Part shown: positions 53,853 to 62,652 of the stretch, in pieces
Layout of the letters: every line of letters starts with the position of its first letter
Numbering within the stretch: the stretch's first letter is position 1
DNA from: Paraphysomonas bandaiensis
Lineage: Eukaryota > Chrysophyceae
Reading direction: 5' to 3'
Length of the DNA: 64,000 nucleotides
Assembly (NCBI GenBank): GCA_965644295.1
Contig: CBFFRP010000369.1
Coordinates: 1 to 64,000, forward strand
Made by a program: the position numbers and the translations under genes
The notes under the pieces: generated by a model
Told to the model about the DNA's origin: nothing
The model's database searches: none
Seen by the model: only the letters and a program-made list of their open reading frames with translations

Positions 53853-55940
53853 ATGGTTCGAGACAGAGGCGTATACGCATATGCGTGCATGTGTGTGTGC
53901 ATGTGTATCACTCTGACAGCCGTCAGCTGCTCATCATCTGCCGCCCATGATAACACACAGCATATGGAGTTTCACGATACACTGTCTGGATCGGGATCAA
54001 GGGGATCCATGCAGAGCAAGTGGGTCCAGTACATAGCCGCAGATGACTCAAGTGTGGTTAAAGTTGAGTGGATATTCAGATCTGTACGCGGATTAACTCA
54101 ACGATTGAAAACGGAACATTGTGAGCCTGTGACATGGGTTGTGTCTCTTAATAACTCGTCCATTGGACAGTCCACCTGTATGTGGTCAATGAGAAGAGGC
54201 CTCTGCTCGTCTGGCTGTGTATTACCTCGTCCTAATATACGGAACACCTACTTTTATATTGATCCATTAGATCTCCTTTTCAATATATCCTCTTTCAGCC
54301 ATAACACCGAAGCATATAATCTTTGGGATCACACTCTATCGACAAAGGAATATACTGTTGTAGACACTGAGATATCAATGACCGAAACTAAATACTTGAG
54401 GTCTTTAAGTAGCGGATATTCGGAAGATTGGAAGAGTGCCAAGCCCCTCCGACTCTTTTCTTCTGACGGGTATTCCTATGATAACTTTGGCACTAGTTTG
54501 AGCATGCACAGTGATGTCACGGCTGTGGGAGCAGTAACGAGAGACCGTGGTGGTCTTGTGTTCGTCTTCTATCGACAAGGGAAGGACTTCTTTCAAGACC
54601 CTTACCCTCTGGCAGGGTACCAAGAATATTCCAATGACTTTTTCGGTTGGAGTTTGGATGTTTACGATCGCTCAATCGCCGTTGGAGCTTACCAGACTGT
54701 TGTTCAAGGCGAAGATGCCACCTCAGTCGGTGCGGTGTATGTATTCCTGCACATGTCATCTGGGTGGACGGTAGAATCATTTATACGAATTGCTCGAGAG
54801 CGTGACGGTAAGGACAAAGAAGATGATAACGCGCCACGTTACGATAATTTTGGTTGGTCTCTGAGTCTCTATGACAACACTCTAGTCGTTGGAGCTTATG
54901 GGGATGATAGTATGGGGACCTCAGCAGGAGCTGTCTATGTGTACGATCGGTTGGAAGGGCGTGCCTTCTCCTGGTCTCTGACCCAAAAACTTGTCGCAGA
55001 TGATGGGATGGCATATGCATCATTTGGATGGAGTGTGAGCCTCTACGAGAATGTGACAGCAGTGGGTGCGTATGGCGACAGTAGCGTGGACTCGTATATG
55101 GGGGCAGTATACGTGTTCCACCGTACGGATAATATGTTCTGGACGCTTGCTTCTAAGCTGGTTCCTGCAGATGGAGGAGTAAATGATTTCTTTGGGTGGG
55201 ATGTAGAGGTATGGGGAGATGTGCTTGTGTCAGGGTCCCACAGCTGGGCGTATACAGGCTCTATGGATGAGGTCCCAGTTGGTGCCGTCTACACGTATAC
55301 CCGTGATATCACGTCATCGATATCAGAGAATGGAGTATGGGGAGCAGAGTACAAGTTGAAACCAATCGATGCGGCCACGAGATACTTTGGTAATTCTGTC
55401 TCTCTGGCAGACAATACAATGGTAGTGGGTGCATTCGGGGATGCTAGCAATATGGAAGAATCTGGAAGTGCCTTTGTATACACTGCGACGTCGCACTCAT
55501 CCACCCATGAAAATGGTGACCCTATTACATCAGTCCATTGGTCAAAGCGTATTAAGTTATCAACAAATAGCACAGAGGGGTATATGGACTTTGGGTACAG
55601 TGTTGCGGTTTACGATGGTGTTGCACTGGTTGGTGCTGTGCGAGCTGATGGAGCTGTTGCGGACTCGGGGGCGGTGTTTGCATTCGTAAGATCTGTGGAT
55701 AAATCATCCCTAGGAAACCCAGTGAGCGAAACCACCTACATAGCCCTAGTATCTTTTCTTCCTGTGCTTTTTGCTATTGTATGTGCAGTTATTGGTATAG
55801 CAATGATTTTCTTGAAACCTGACAAGTCGTCCCAAATAACTGTGGTTGATGAAAGTGTCTATGGAAAAGATGACCATAGCGGCCACGATATATCTGCTCA
55901 TTCTGTCACAAGTCTTATTCCCCACCATTCCGGGAGTTAG
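53853..55940 (+). CDS. FG-GAP repeat surface protein B
   Basis: Single exon. The first in-frame ATG is 53853; the frame is open further upstream but without ATG. Residues ~7-28 form a Cys-rich signal peptide (A-Y-A-C-M-C-V-C-M-C-I-T-L-T-A-V-S-C). About 190 residues without known domain follow, containing several N-x-S/T sites. Then come seven FG-GAP-like units (F-G-W-S-L...V-V-G-A-Y-G-D-D...S-A-G-A-V-Y-V-Y). A TM helix (L-V-S-F-L-P-V-L-F-A-I-V-C-A-V-I) and a short cytosolic tail with D-D-H-S-G-H end the protein. Repeats match those of protein A, so the two are paralogues, though A has an intron and a longer tail. Confidence 0.87.
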   Translation: MVRDRGVYAYACMCVCMCITLTAVSCSSSAAHDNTQHMEFHDTLSGSGSRGSMQSKWVQYIAADDSSVVKVEWIFRSVRGLTQRLKTEHCEPVTWVVSLNNSSIGQSTCMWSMRRGLCSSGCVLPRPNIRNTYFYIDPLDLLFNISSFSHNTEAYNLWDHTLSTKEYTVVDTEISMTETKYLRSLSSGYSEDWKSAKPLRLFSSDGYSYDNFGTSLSMHSDVTAVGAVTRDRGGLVFVFYRQGKDFFQDPYPLAGYQEYSNDFFGWSLDVYDRSIAVGAYQTVVQGEDATSVGAVYVFLHMSSGWTVESFIRIARERDGKDKEDDNAPRYDNFGWSLSLYDNTLVVGAYGDDSMGTSAGAVYVYDRLEGRAFSWSLTQKLVADDGMAYASFGWSVSLYENVTAVGAYGDSSVDSYMGAVYVFHRTDNMFWTLASKLVPADGGVNDFFGWDVEVWGDVLVSGSHSWAYTGSMDEVPVGAVYTYTRDITSSISENGVWGAEYKLKPIDAATRYFGNSVSLADNTMVVGAFGDASNMEESGSAFVYTATSHSSTHENGDPITSVHWSKRIKLSTNSTEGYMDFGYSVAVYDGVALVGAVRADGAVADSGAVFAFVRSVDKSSLGNPVSETTYIALVSFLPVLFAIVCAVIGIAMIFLKPDKSSQITVVDESVYGKDDHSGHDISAHSVTSLIPHHSGS

Positions 55941-56761
55941 CTGTCAGTAGGATGCAGTATACGCATGATATATATATATAGAAACAGTGCAAGTTTTAAA
56001 GAGTATATAGTTTAGATTTTTGCTGGGTTCATATTATGTGTGGTTATTTTTTAGGACTGCTGTAAAATATAAATAATGTTTTGAACATGCTGTGTAGTGC
56101 ACTAAATGCTTGGGTATTAATTATTGAACCTAGTATATATTGAAACCGTTCGTCACTATAAATTATGATAGTGGCTTCGAAATTGTACTTAATGCTTCAA
56201 ACCTGTCAACTTTCAGTTGAAGCCTACTCACAAATTCCGCTCGCGTATACGTACGCATTACAAGTAGCTCAAAGTGCTGCCTATCAGAAGAAGAAAACCT
56301 TTTGATGACATTGTGGATTCTCTTCTTTGCCCCACCATATTCCCAACGAATTGTAATTACAATTTATACATATTTTAAAAACGTTTTACTATCACCACTA
56401 GCACATTGCTAGGGTACGCTCTCGGTTTGTCATCTGAATCTAAATATAGTAGTATACAGTAAGTACAAGTGAATAATGGAGCGTAGCAAGCTGGGGCAAT
56501 TGTTGAGATCTGAAGATTCTATATACTTGCAATTGAGTGCAGTATTATGTGAGATGCAAGGATCGAAAGATATATATGTAATTAGTACATTATATTGTGT
56601 AGTATGAAACTGAAGTAGAAGTGGGTGACTATACAGGATACGATCACTGAGTGTGTGGTTTGTAGACTATAGTAGTATATGAATGGTGTTGAACACATCG
56701 AACACAACTTAGGTTCTTTATCATGTAATGTTTATAATTTCATCTTAGTGATTATGCAGCA
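55941..56761. other. Intergenic region
   Basis: AT-rich. A 42-codon ATG frame at 56475-56606 is too short and plain to support. Nothing else recognised. Confidence 0.5.
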
Positions 56762-57366
56762 ATACAGAGGATGACGAAGCTGAAGTTGGCTATATGCAGA
56801 AAAAATTCTTCAATCAGCTCAAAAAATTAAGAAACGGAAAGTTGAAATATCTAAGTACAGGTGCACGAGTCATGTAGTATGTACTACCAGTACATGTGAA
56901 TGCCTGTTCAGCGCAGCAAAACTGATTATATATCAGTGCTGCGCAAACGTATGCATCCTACTACACTTAATATGATGTTGCTTCTGAAAACTAACCGACA
57001 GTTGTGGCCGGATGCAAGCATATTTCAATTAATATGGGATAAATATGGTGATGATGATGTCACCGATGATGACTCAGAGGGTGATAATGAAGAAACTTTT
57101 AATTAGTTAAGAGTAGTGGGTTGATTATCAAGTGACCTTAGACTTTATAATGACAAGTACTAAAAACTACGGATGTAATTACTTACTGATTAGTCATACT
57201 AATATATGGCAATAGCATTGTTGGGCCGGTTTAAAAACTCCATAAATACTATTGATGGAACGCTATCTAACAATAGTATTGCAATATATTTTTTCCTATC
57301 CCTGAATTACGGGATGACTTGAAGCATTAGCAATAACCCGCGACAATTAATTGTTACCCAGCCCTG
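56762..57366 (+). mobile_element. hAT-family remnant 2
   Basis: Its right end, GTTACCCAGCCCTG at 57353-57366, is a related terminal repeat to hAT element 1. The interior has E-C-L-F-S-A-A-K-L-I-I near 56900-56930, then in another frame S-V-L-R-K-R-M-H-P-T-T-L-N-M-M-L-L-L-K-T-N, which together match the C-terminal dimerisation region of hAT transposases. The left terminal repeat is not seen. A 10-base match ATACAGAGGA at 56762 and 57367 could be a target duplication, or chance. Confidence 0.6.
56900..57106 (+). pseudogene. Decayed hAT transposase C-terminus (remnant 2)
   Basis: Frame with R-K-R-M-H-P-T-T-L-N-M-M-L-L-L-K-T-N-R-Q-L-W, then an acidic tail ending at a stop. The preceding conserved block is in another frame, so at least one frameshift has occurred. 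Confidence 0.6.
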
Positions 57367-57374
57367 ATACAGAG

Positions 57375-57784
57375 GAGCATGTAATCGCAAAGAGACGTAT
57401 TATCAAAAATGTGTGGTTGGGTATCAGTTGTTTGATCAAACCAGTAGCCCTACAGCAACAAGATACTTGACAATAAATATATTTGGTTAGTTGTTTCCAT
57501 AGATTATAGAATTACTGCACACTTTCTTCGCGAGTTCTAAAATCAATGTTCAGCAAATTTTAATGCATTTATATGATCGATATTTCATTGACTTAATGTA
57601 CTTTCCATTGATAATTTACCGCGGGAAATCGACTAGTTGGATTGGCTTAAGACAAAATATGCGTACAGTTTTAAAAACAAACTCCGGTCAAAAATACGTA
57701 TTTACACTGAGAAACTTTCACTACTGCAGCCAACCAAAAGCGAGAGTTTTATGCGCACTGTGATACGCCTATATGCACATCATA
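57375..57784. other. Intergenic region
   Basis: Nothing recognised before the 3' end of the PX-domain gene. Confidence 0.45.
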
Positions 57785-58897
57785 TCATCGTCCTGCCGAC
57801 TGCGCTCTGTTCGATCCTGGGAGTTTATTAGCCCCAGAATCCGAGAGGGTCATTCGTATTCTAAGTACTGCGTTTCCTGACGGAGGCCGCTCCCTCGGCT
57901 TCTTTTTCAAGGGAGGCATTGACTTGGCACGTGACATAGATGGGAACTCACGTTCAGGGAGGTCAGTGACGAGATGTGACAAGGGTGTAGAAATTTGCAT
58001 CGCTGTTTGTATCGAGGCATGTACCTGCCGCCCTACCTCCGAGGCTCGGGCCAGCACATCTGCATCCGGAGGGGAACTGAGAACACTCATAATATGATTG
58101 TTCTCTATATATAACTCATTGCTAGTTCGTTCTGCATAGTCATATATGCAACTGTCAGTATCAGCAAAGCTTGGGCGATGTGAATCTTCTATGGAGTCAA
58201 GACTGCCCCACTTAGAATCAGCGTAGGCAAGATACCGCTCTCGTATGACCCCCCTAAGTAATGCTGTGTCAGCAGCGTCCATAGTGCTAGAATTAGTCTC
58301 CAAAAGGTCAACATTGCTCGAGCTTGCCGAAGAGTTTCTTGCTCGGCGAAGGTCCGAAATAGAATGAGCAGAATGGGCTTTCTTCTTCTTGTGCTTCCAG
58401 GACTGCCGTATGTACCGCTTACGACTGGATATTATATCCCCGCAGTTGGACAAACGCCACTGCACGTTTAGATTAATAAAATTATTTACTGCACGGTTAA
58501 ATATGGCCGTGATTCGGTCGATATATTTCACATGTTTCGTAGGAGAGGGTGCTCGCATTGAAGCTGTCAGTAAGTTTAAGTCCACCTCGAGAAACTCCCT
58601 CAACAAACAGTTATCTGACGGAACTAACGATAAGACAGAAAGCAAATACAAATCCAGTTCTTTCATTCGGGTCAGTATAACATCATCGTAATACTTTCCC
58701 AAAATAACCTTAGGTGGCAGGCGCCTCGGTATATTATACCCCGCTTTCCGTATCTTCCTGTCGAAACGATCAAACTCACTGTATCTCTTCCTCGTCGCCC
58801 ACTCCTGTCCATGAAAAACAACCTTGATTACATACTCCACATGACCGGCTAACCCATAGCCTACAGTGTAACGCTGAATAGTTGCAGTGACAGCCAT
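57785..58897 (-). CDS. PX-domain protein
   Basis: Single exon of 370 codons. Residues ~5-110 form a PX domain: V-E-Y-V-I-K-V, then R-K-R-Y-S-E-F-D-R-F-D-R-K-I with the conserved R-Y-S-E-F phosphoinositide-binding block, the L-P-P-K loop and a final L-R-E-F-L-E-V. PX domains bind phosphatidylinositol 3-phosphate and related lipids, mainly on endosomes. The remaining 260 residues are basic, Ser-rich and mostly disordered (K-H-K-K-K-K-A-H; P-P-L-K-K-K-P-R-E-R-P-P) without a BAR, SH3 or kinase domain. Role likely in endosomal or membrane targeting. It is divergent from the EF-hand gene across a CATA array. Confidence 0.87.
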   Translation of the reverse strand: MAVTATIQRYTVGYGLAGHVEYVIKVVFHGQEWATRKRYSEFDRFDRKIRKAGYNIPRRLPPKVILGKYYDDVILTRMKELDLYLLSVLSLVPSDNCLLREFLEVDLNLLTASMRAPSPTKHVKYIDRITAIFNRAVNNFINLNVQWRLSNCGDIISSRKRYIRQSWKHKKKKAHSAHSISDLRRARNSSASSSNVDLLETNSSTMDAADTALLRGVIRERYLAYADSKWGSLDSIEDSHRPSFADTDSCIYDYAERTSNELYIENNHIMSVLSSPPDADVLARASEVGRQVHASIQTAMQISTPLSHLVTDLPEREFPSMSRAKSMPPLKKKPRERPPSGNAVLRIRMTLSDSGANKLPGSNRAQSAGR

Positions 58898-59621
58898 GAT
58901 ATTGTCAAGTAACCATACAGACTACCATAAGACTCTATACTCCACTCTACAATCAGACAACACACACAGAATACCCTAACACAGGAAACACTGATACAGA
59001 GGTACTGCTAATAAGTGTGCAGTCGTCAAGACTATTGCATTGTGTAGAGGCCTTGATTATACCACACATCTAAAGTTCCACTAATAACAGCAACCACAAC
59101 AACACACATACAAATATATACATACATACATACATACATACATACATACATACATACATACATACATACATACATACATACATACATACATACATACATA
59201 CATACATACATACATACATACATACATACATACATACATACATACATACATACATACCTACATACATACATACATACCATACATACATACATACATACAT
59301 ACATACATACATACATACATACATACATACATACATACATACATACATACATACATACATACATACATACATACATACAGATATGTATATGTACAACACC
59401 AGTATACCACAGTATACCCTATGTATACAACTCAATTTGTATATTTAACCAATCACACGCCAGATAAATATATCACATTGTTCTCATTTGCTAATATTAT
59501 ACTAAACAGTGGTCATCATACTCTGTCGTACATGTACTGAAACGGACTTAAAGAGGATGTCTTCAAACTATTAGCTACCTTAAGTTAACTTCTTTATCCG
59601 CTTACAGAGTGTACACCGATA
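58898..59621. promoter_or_regulatory. Divergent promoter PX / EF-hand, with CATA array
   Basis: 724 bases between start codons, containing the array at 59119-59379. Confidence 0.6.
59119..59379. repeat. (CATA)n microsatellite, about 65 units
   Basis: Nearly perfect except for a CCTA unit near 59257 and a one-base phase break (CATACCATA) near 59276. Coding-looking frames through it are artefacts. Confidence 0.98.
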
Positions 59622-60316
59622 ATGGGAGGAGGGATATCTCGACCGAAGCTATTTGAATTGGAGCACACTCCCGAGTTTAATGAGATGACTTCGAAGTTGC
59701 ATCTCTCTGAAGAAGATGTGAAGCACTTTTGGAAGGCATTCTGCCAGATTGGTAACACCGCACCCATGTTGAGTTCTAAGTATTGATGATTCTTGTAGAT
59801 ACGTCAAAGAATAATTTTATTGCACTTGACGAGTTTCAGAACTATTACCGAATCCATGAAGACAGGAAAGTATTTTTCTTAAAAATGGCCTACTCTCGCA
59901 CTGTTACTAATAAACACCGTGAAGTTAACTTTTTCGACTATGTGAGCCACACTTGGGACTATTTGACCTTAGATCTTTCGGCTTTTGTTTTTCAGCTGTA
60001 CGATAAAGATGGTTCGCAATCGCTGAATAGAGATGAATATTCGAAGATTGCCGAATGTGTATATGGAATCAAATTTGGCGAAAATAAAATTCTAGATGAC
60101 CAGCTGAAGAGAAGCGATGCAGATGGTAGTGGACAAATTTCGTACAGTGAGTTTGTAGAGCTTACGAAGCGAAATCAACACATCAACCGCGAAGCATTTT
60201 ATGTCCAGGACGCCATGAAGCAACACATTGGTGGAGAAAAGTTTTGGAACAAAAAAATTGAAGATAGAAAGGCAACAATGGGAAACAAAACTTTGCACCA
60301 GATTTTGAAATCATAG
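59622..60316 (+). CDS. EF-hand calcium-binding protein with N-myristoylation signal
   Basis: Two exons split by a ~48-nt intron (59752-59799). It begins M-G-G-G-I-S, fitting the N-myristoylation consensus (Gly2, Ser6). EF-hand loops: a degenerate D-T-S-K-N-N-F-I-A-L-D-E-F, then D-K-D-G-S-Q-S-L-N-R-D-E-Y and D-A-D-G-S-G-Q-I-S-Y-S-E-F, the last two with the canonical acidic positions. A membrane-associated Ca2+ sensor is therefore likely. It is about 215 residues, somewhat longer than calmodulin, and resembles neuronal calcium sensor or CBL-type proteins in layout without a clear one-to-one match. Confidence 0.87.
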
Positions 60317-60388
60317 ATTTAGGAATGTACTTTCCGTGCTGGTATCCGATATTTGGCCCTGTGTGTGCTGTAAAGGATTTGTTAGAAA

Positions 60389-60396
60389 CAATATAC
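60389..60396. repeat. hAT element 3 target-site duplication, left
   Basis: CAATATAC, repeated exactly at 61045-61052. Confidence 0.85.
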
Positions 60397-61044
60397 TAGG
60401 GGGCGATAACAATATATTGCAATATATTGCCAGCAAAATTAAATAATAATAATATTTTAAAGACCAATAATTATTAAATATGTTGCAATATATTGATATA
60501 TATTGGGCGCTACGAAGAAGAAATGAGCTCGATCGGCAGTAACTAGTTTTAGTAGAGGATACAATACATAATGATGAATACCCAATAACAATGCAGCAAC
60601 CAGTACTCTTTGTCACTGTCGTCCTATTCTCGTCCTGATCAGGCGGTCCATGATCGATGACCTGTTGCACAGTCTTTGCGGTCCACAAGTGCTTGTTGAA
60701 GCGCAGAAACAGCAGCAGTTCAAGCAGTTTGGAGTTTACTATTTGGTGAATAGCTTGACAGAGACAGTGCAAATTCTTATGCTGAACATGAATAGCGTTT
60801 TTCGTTGCAGGTATGCATCAGAATTGTTTGATGTTATAATAATATATGAGTTATATGTGAACATGAAGAGTATTTATGGTTAATCAAATATATTTCTAAG
60901 ACACACAAGCATGAGCAATATATGTCAATATATTGCAATATATTGCGAGGCCAAGTTTTGCACAAATAATAATTAATATATTGTGGCAAGTAAAAATAAA
61001 TAATTGATATATATTGCAATCCAATATGTATTTACCTGGCCCTG
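60397..61044 (-). mobile_element. hAT-family element 3 (648 bp)
   Basis: An 8-bp target duplication CAATATAC flanks termini TAGGGGGCGATAAC (left) and, inverted, CAGGGCCAGGTAAA (right), an imperfect but hAT-like pair. Subterminal CAATATATTGCAATATATTG motifs occur near both ends, as expected for transposase-binding arrays. The middle encodes a decayed transposase C-terminus on the minus strand. Deletion derivative. Confidence 0.82.
60640..60830 (-). pseudogene. hAT transposase C-terminal remnant (element 3)
   Basis: Minus-strand L-L-E-L-L-L-F-L-R-F-N-K-H-L-W-T-A-K matches the hAT dimerisation helix. An N-E-K-R-Y-S-C-S-A string lies just upstream in another frame. Both are broken by stops and frame changes. 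Confidence 0.6.
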
Positions 61045-61052
61045 CAATATAC
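61045..61052. repeat. hAT element 3 target-site duplication, right
   Basis: CAATATAC, matching 60389-60396. Confidence 0.85.
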
Positions 61053-61521
61053 AGATAGTACGATAGTACTATCTTGTCTAGCTAAACTCCCGACTGGCTT
61101 CCGAATAGCAGGTAACTAGAGTTATATTTGAAGTACTTACTATAAAGTTCTTCCCATATAGTAGCTATTAAATTTGATTTGTCAGCGCCCAATCGTGTTG
61201 CAGATTGTTTTCTACGTAATGTATATTATATCTTTTGGTAGTACATGCACGACACTACTTGTAATGGTGTACTCAGTGCTTACTCCCCTTATGAATCAGG
61301 AGTAGAACGCACCCCAACACGTCTACATTGCTTTCGAATGTAGAAGAGATGATCAATAATTATATTAAACCAAAATACGATATTCAACTCATATGAAATT
61401 ACCTCATATGATATTATGTAATTAACACACTTGAGTTTAATTCGAATATATCTAATCCCAATCACCTTCACTCTAAATTACAAACGAACTACATATAGCG
61501 TAAACACTAAATATATATGTG
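61053..61521. other. Intergenic region
   Basis: Nothing recognised between hAT element 3 and the coiled-coil gene. Confidence 0.5.
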
Positions 61522-61911
61522 TCAACTTATATCCAGTGTCTGTTCAAGCTGCAAAATAGCCGCATTGACGTTAATGCTTTCCCTCGTAAATGCACCCAAT
61601 GAATCTTCCGCATCTCGTAAACGCTTGTGTAAATCATCTAGAGAGCGCTGCTCCCGATTTAATTCACTAGTAAGTTCATTCATGGTCTCAACAGATAGGT
61701 TCGTCGATCTTCTCCACCTCTGATACAGTTTAGACTAAGAAAATTAAAGCGATAAGCAGTAAACCTGTAATAATCTTCCAAGATCTCGCGCCAATGTTTC
61801 GCATTCTCTTTGATCGTAATCCTGCTTCAAACTCTGGCGCTCAAGATCTCTAATTATCGCTAGCCCTCTGTTCTCGATGTTATTATGATGACGACAAATT
61901 TCGTTAGCCAT
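61522..61911 (-). CDS. Small coiled-coil protein with a 30-nt intron
   Basis: The start ATG at 61911 gives M-A-N-E-I-C-R-H-H-N-N. The frame would stop soon after L-G-R-L-L-Q, but removing a 30-nt GT-AG intron (61735-61764) joins it in phase to S-K-L-Y-Q-R-W-R-R. It then runs to the TGA at 61522, a product of ~119 residues. Almost the whole protein has a heptad-like Leu/Ile pattern with many Arg/Glu/Asp (L-N-R-E-Q-R-S-L-D-D-L-H-K-R-L-R-D-A-E), so a helical coiled coil is expected. Size and layout resemble small adaptor subunits such as BLOC/BORC or kinetochore components, but no family can be named. Divergent from the CaMKK-like gene. Confidence 0.7.
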
Positions 61912-62652
61912 GTAGTTGAATGACTTAAAGATGGTGAGGTGCACAACTCTTGTCTGAAATAACTATGCTTATCACTGCTGTCAGTGGGACGATGGAATAG
62001 GACGGTTAGGATGTGGAGTTGTCGTATAGTATGGTATGGTATAGTATGGTGTGTGGTATAGTAGACTAGGAACTTCCTACAGGCAGATACAGTGTAAGCT
62101 TATAGAATAGCGATTGGAAACCTAACGTATCACCTGTATACTCTATGTATACAGCTCCACCCTACACTCCTAAGGTATTGTATTCTTATTCCTCTGTAGT
62201 CTATGTATTCTATAGTACAATGCCGTACGATATCAGTTGAATCTCTTGTGCTGTGCTGCTCTTGTGTACGTATGTGTAGGCAGCAGCAGGAGTACAATGC
62301 AGCGTAGGTGTGTATAGAGTACAGCGCACAACACGCACTCTCTCTCTGTGTATATATGTATGTATATGTCAGTTGATCTACTATAATTACACGCTCTCTC
62401 TTAGTATCAACACAACACTCCTTCTTTATCTCACTCCATGCGTTGAACATATCACTCATGCACTATACATCAGTGTGTTTATTCATATCGTGTAATTTTA
62501 TTAGAAGTTAGCTGAGATATGCTTCTCATCGAATAACAACACCGTCATAGTGCTTCTGTTGATCTGTGGACTGGCTGAGTCACTGCTATTGATTCAGCAA
62601 TCAGTAGCTTTGAGTTTAGTGTTAATATATCGCATATATAATATCTGGAGTT
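61912..62652. promoter_or_regulatory. Divergent promoter coiled-coil / CaMKK-like kinase
   Basis: Contains a TATGGTATAG-type repeat run (62020-62060), GTATAC-type strings (about 62135-62150), a CAGCAGCAG run near 62280 and a short TATG repeat at 62350-62366. No long array. Confidence 0.4.

Noticed and set aside
59032-59435. Open frames through the third array
   Set aside because: Artefact of the CATA array.
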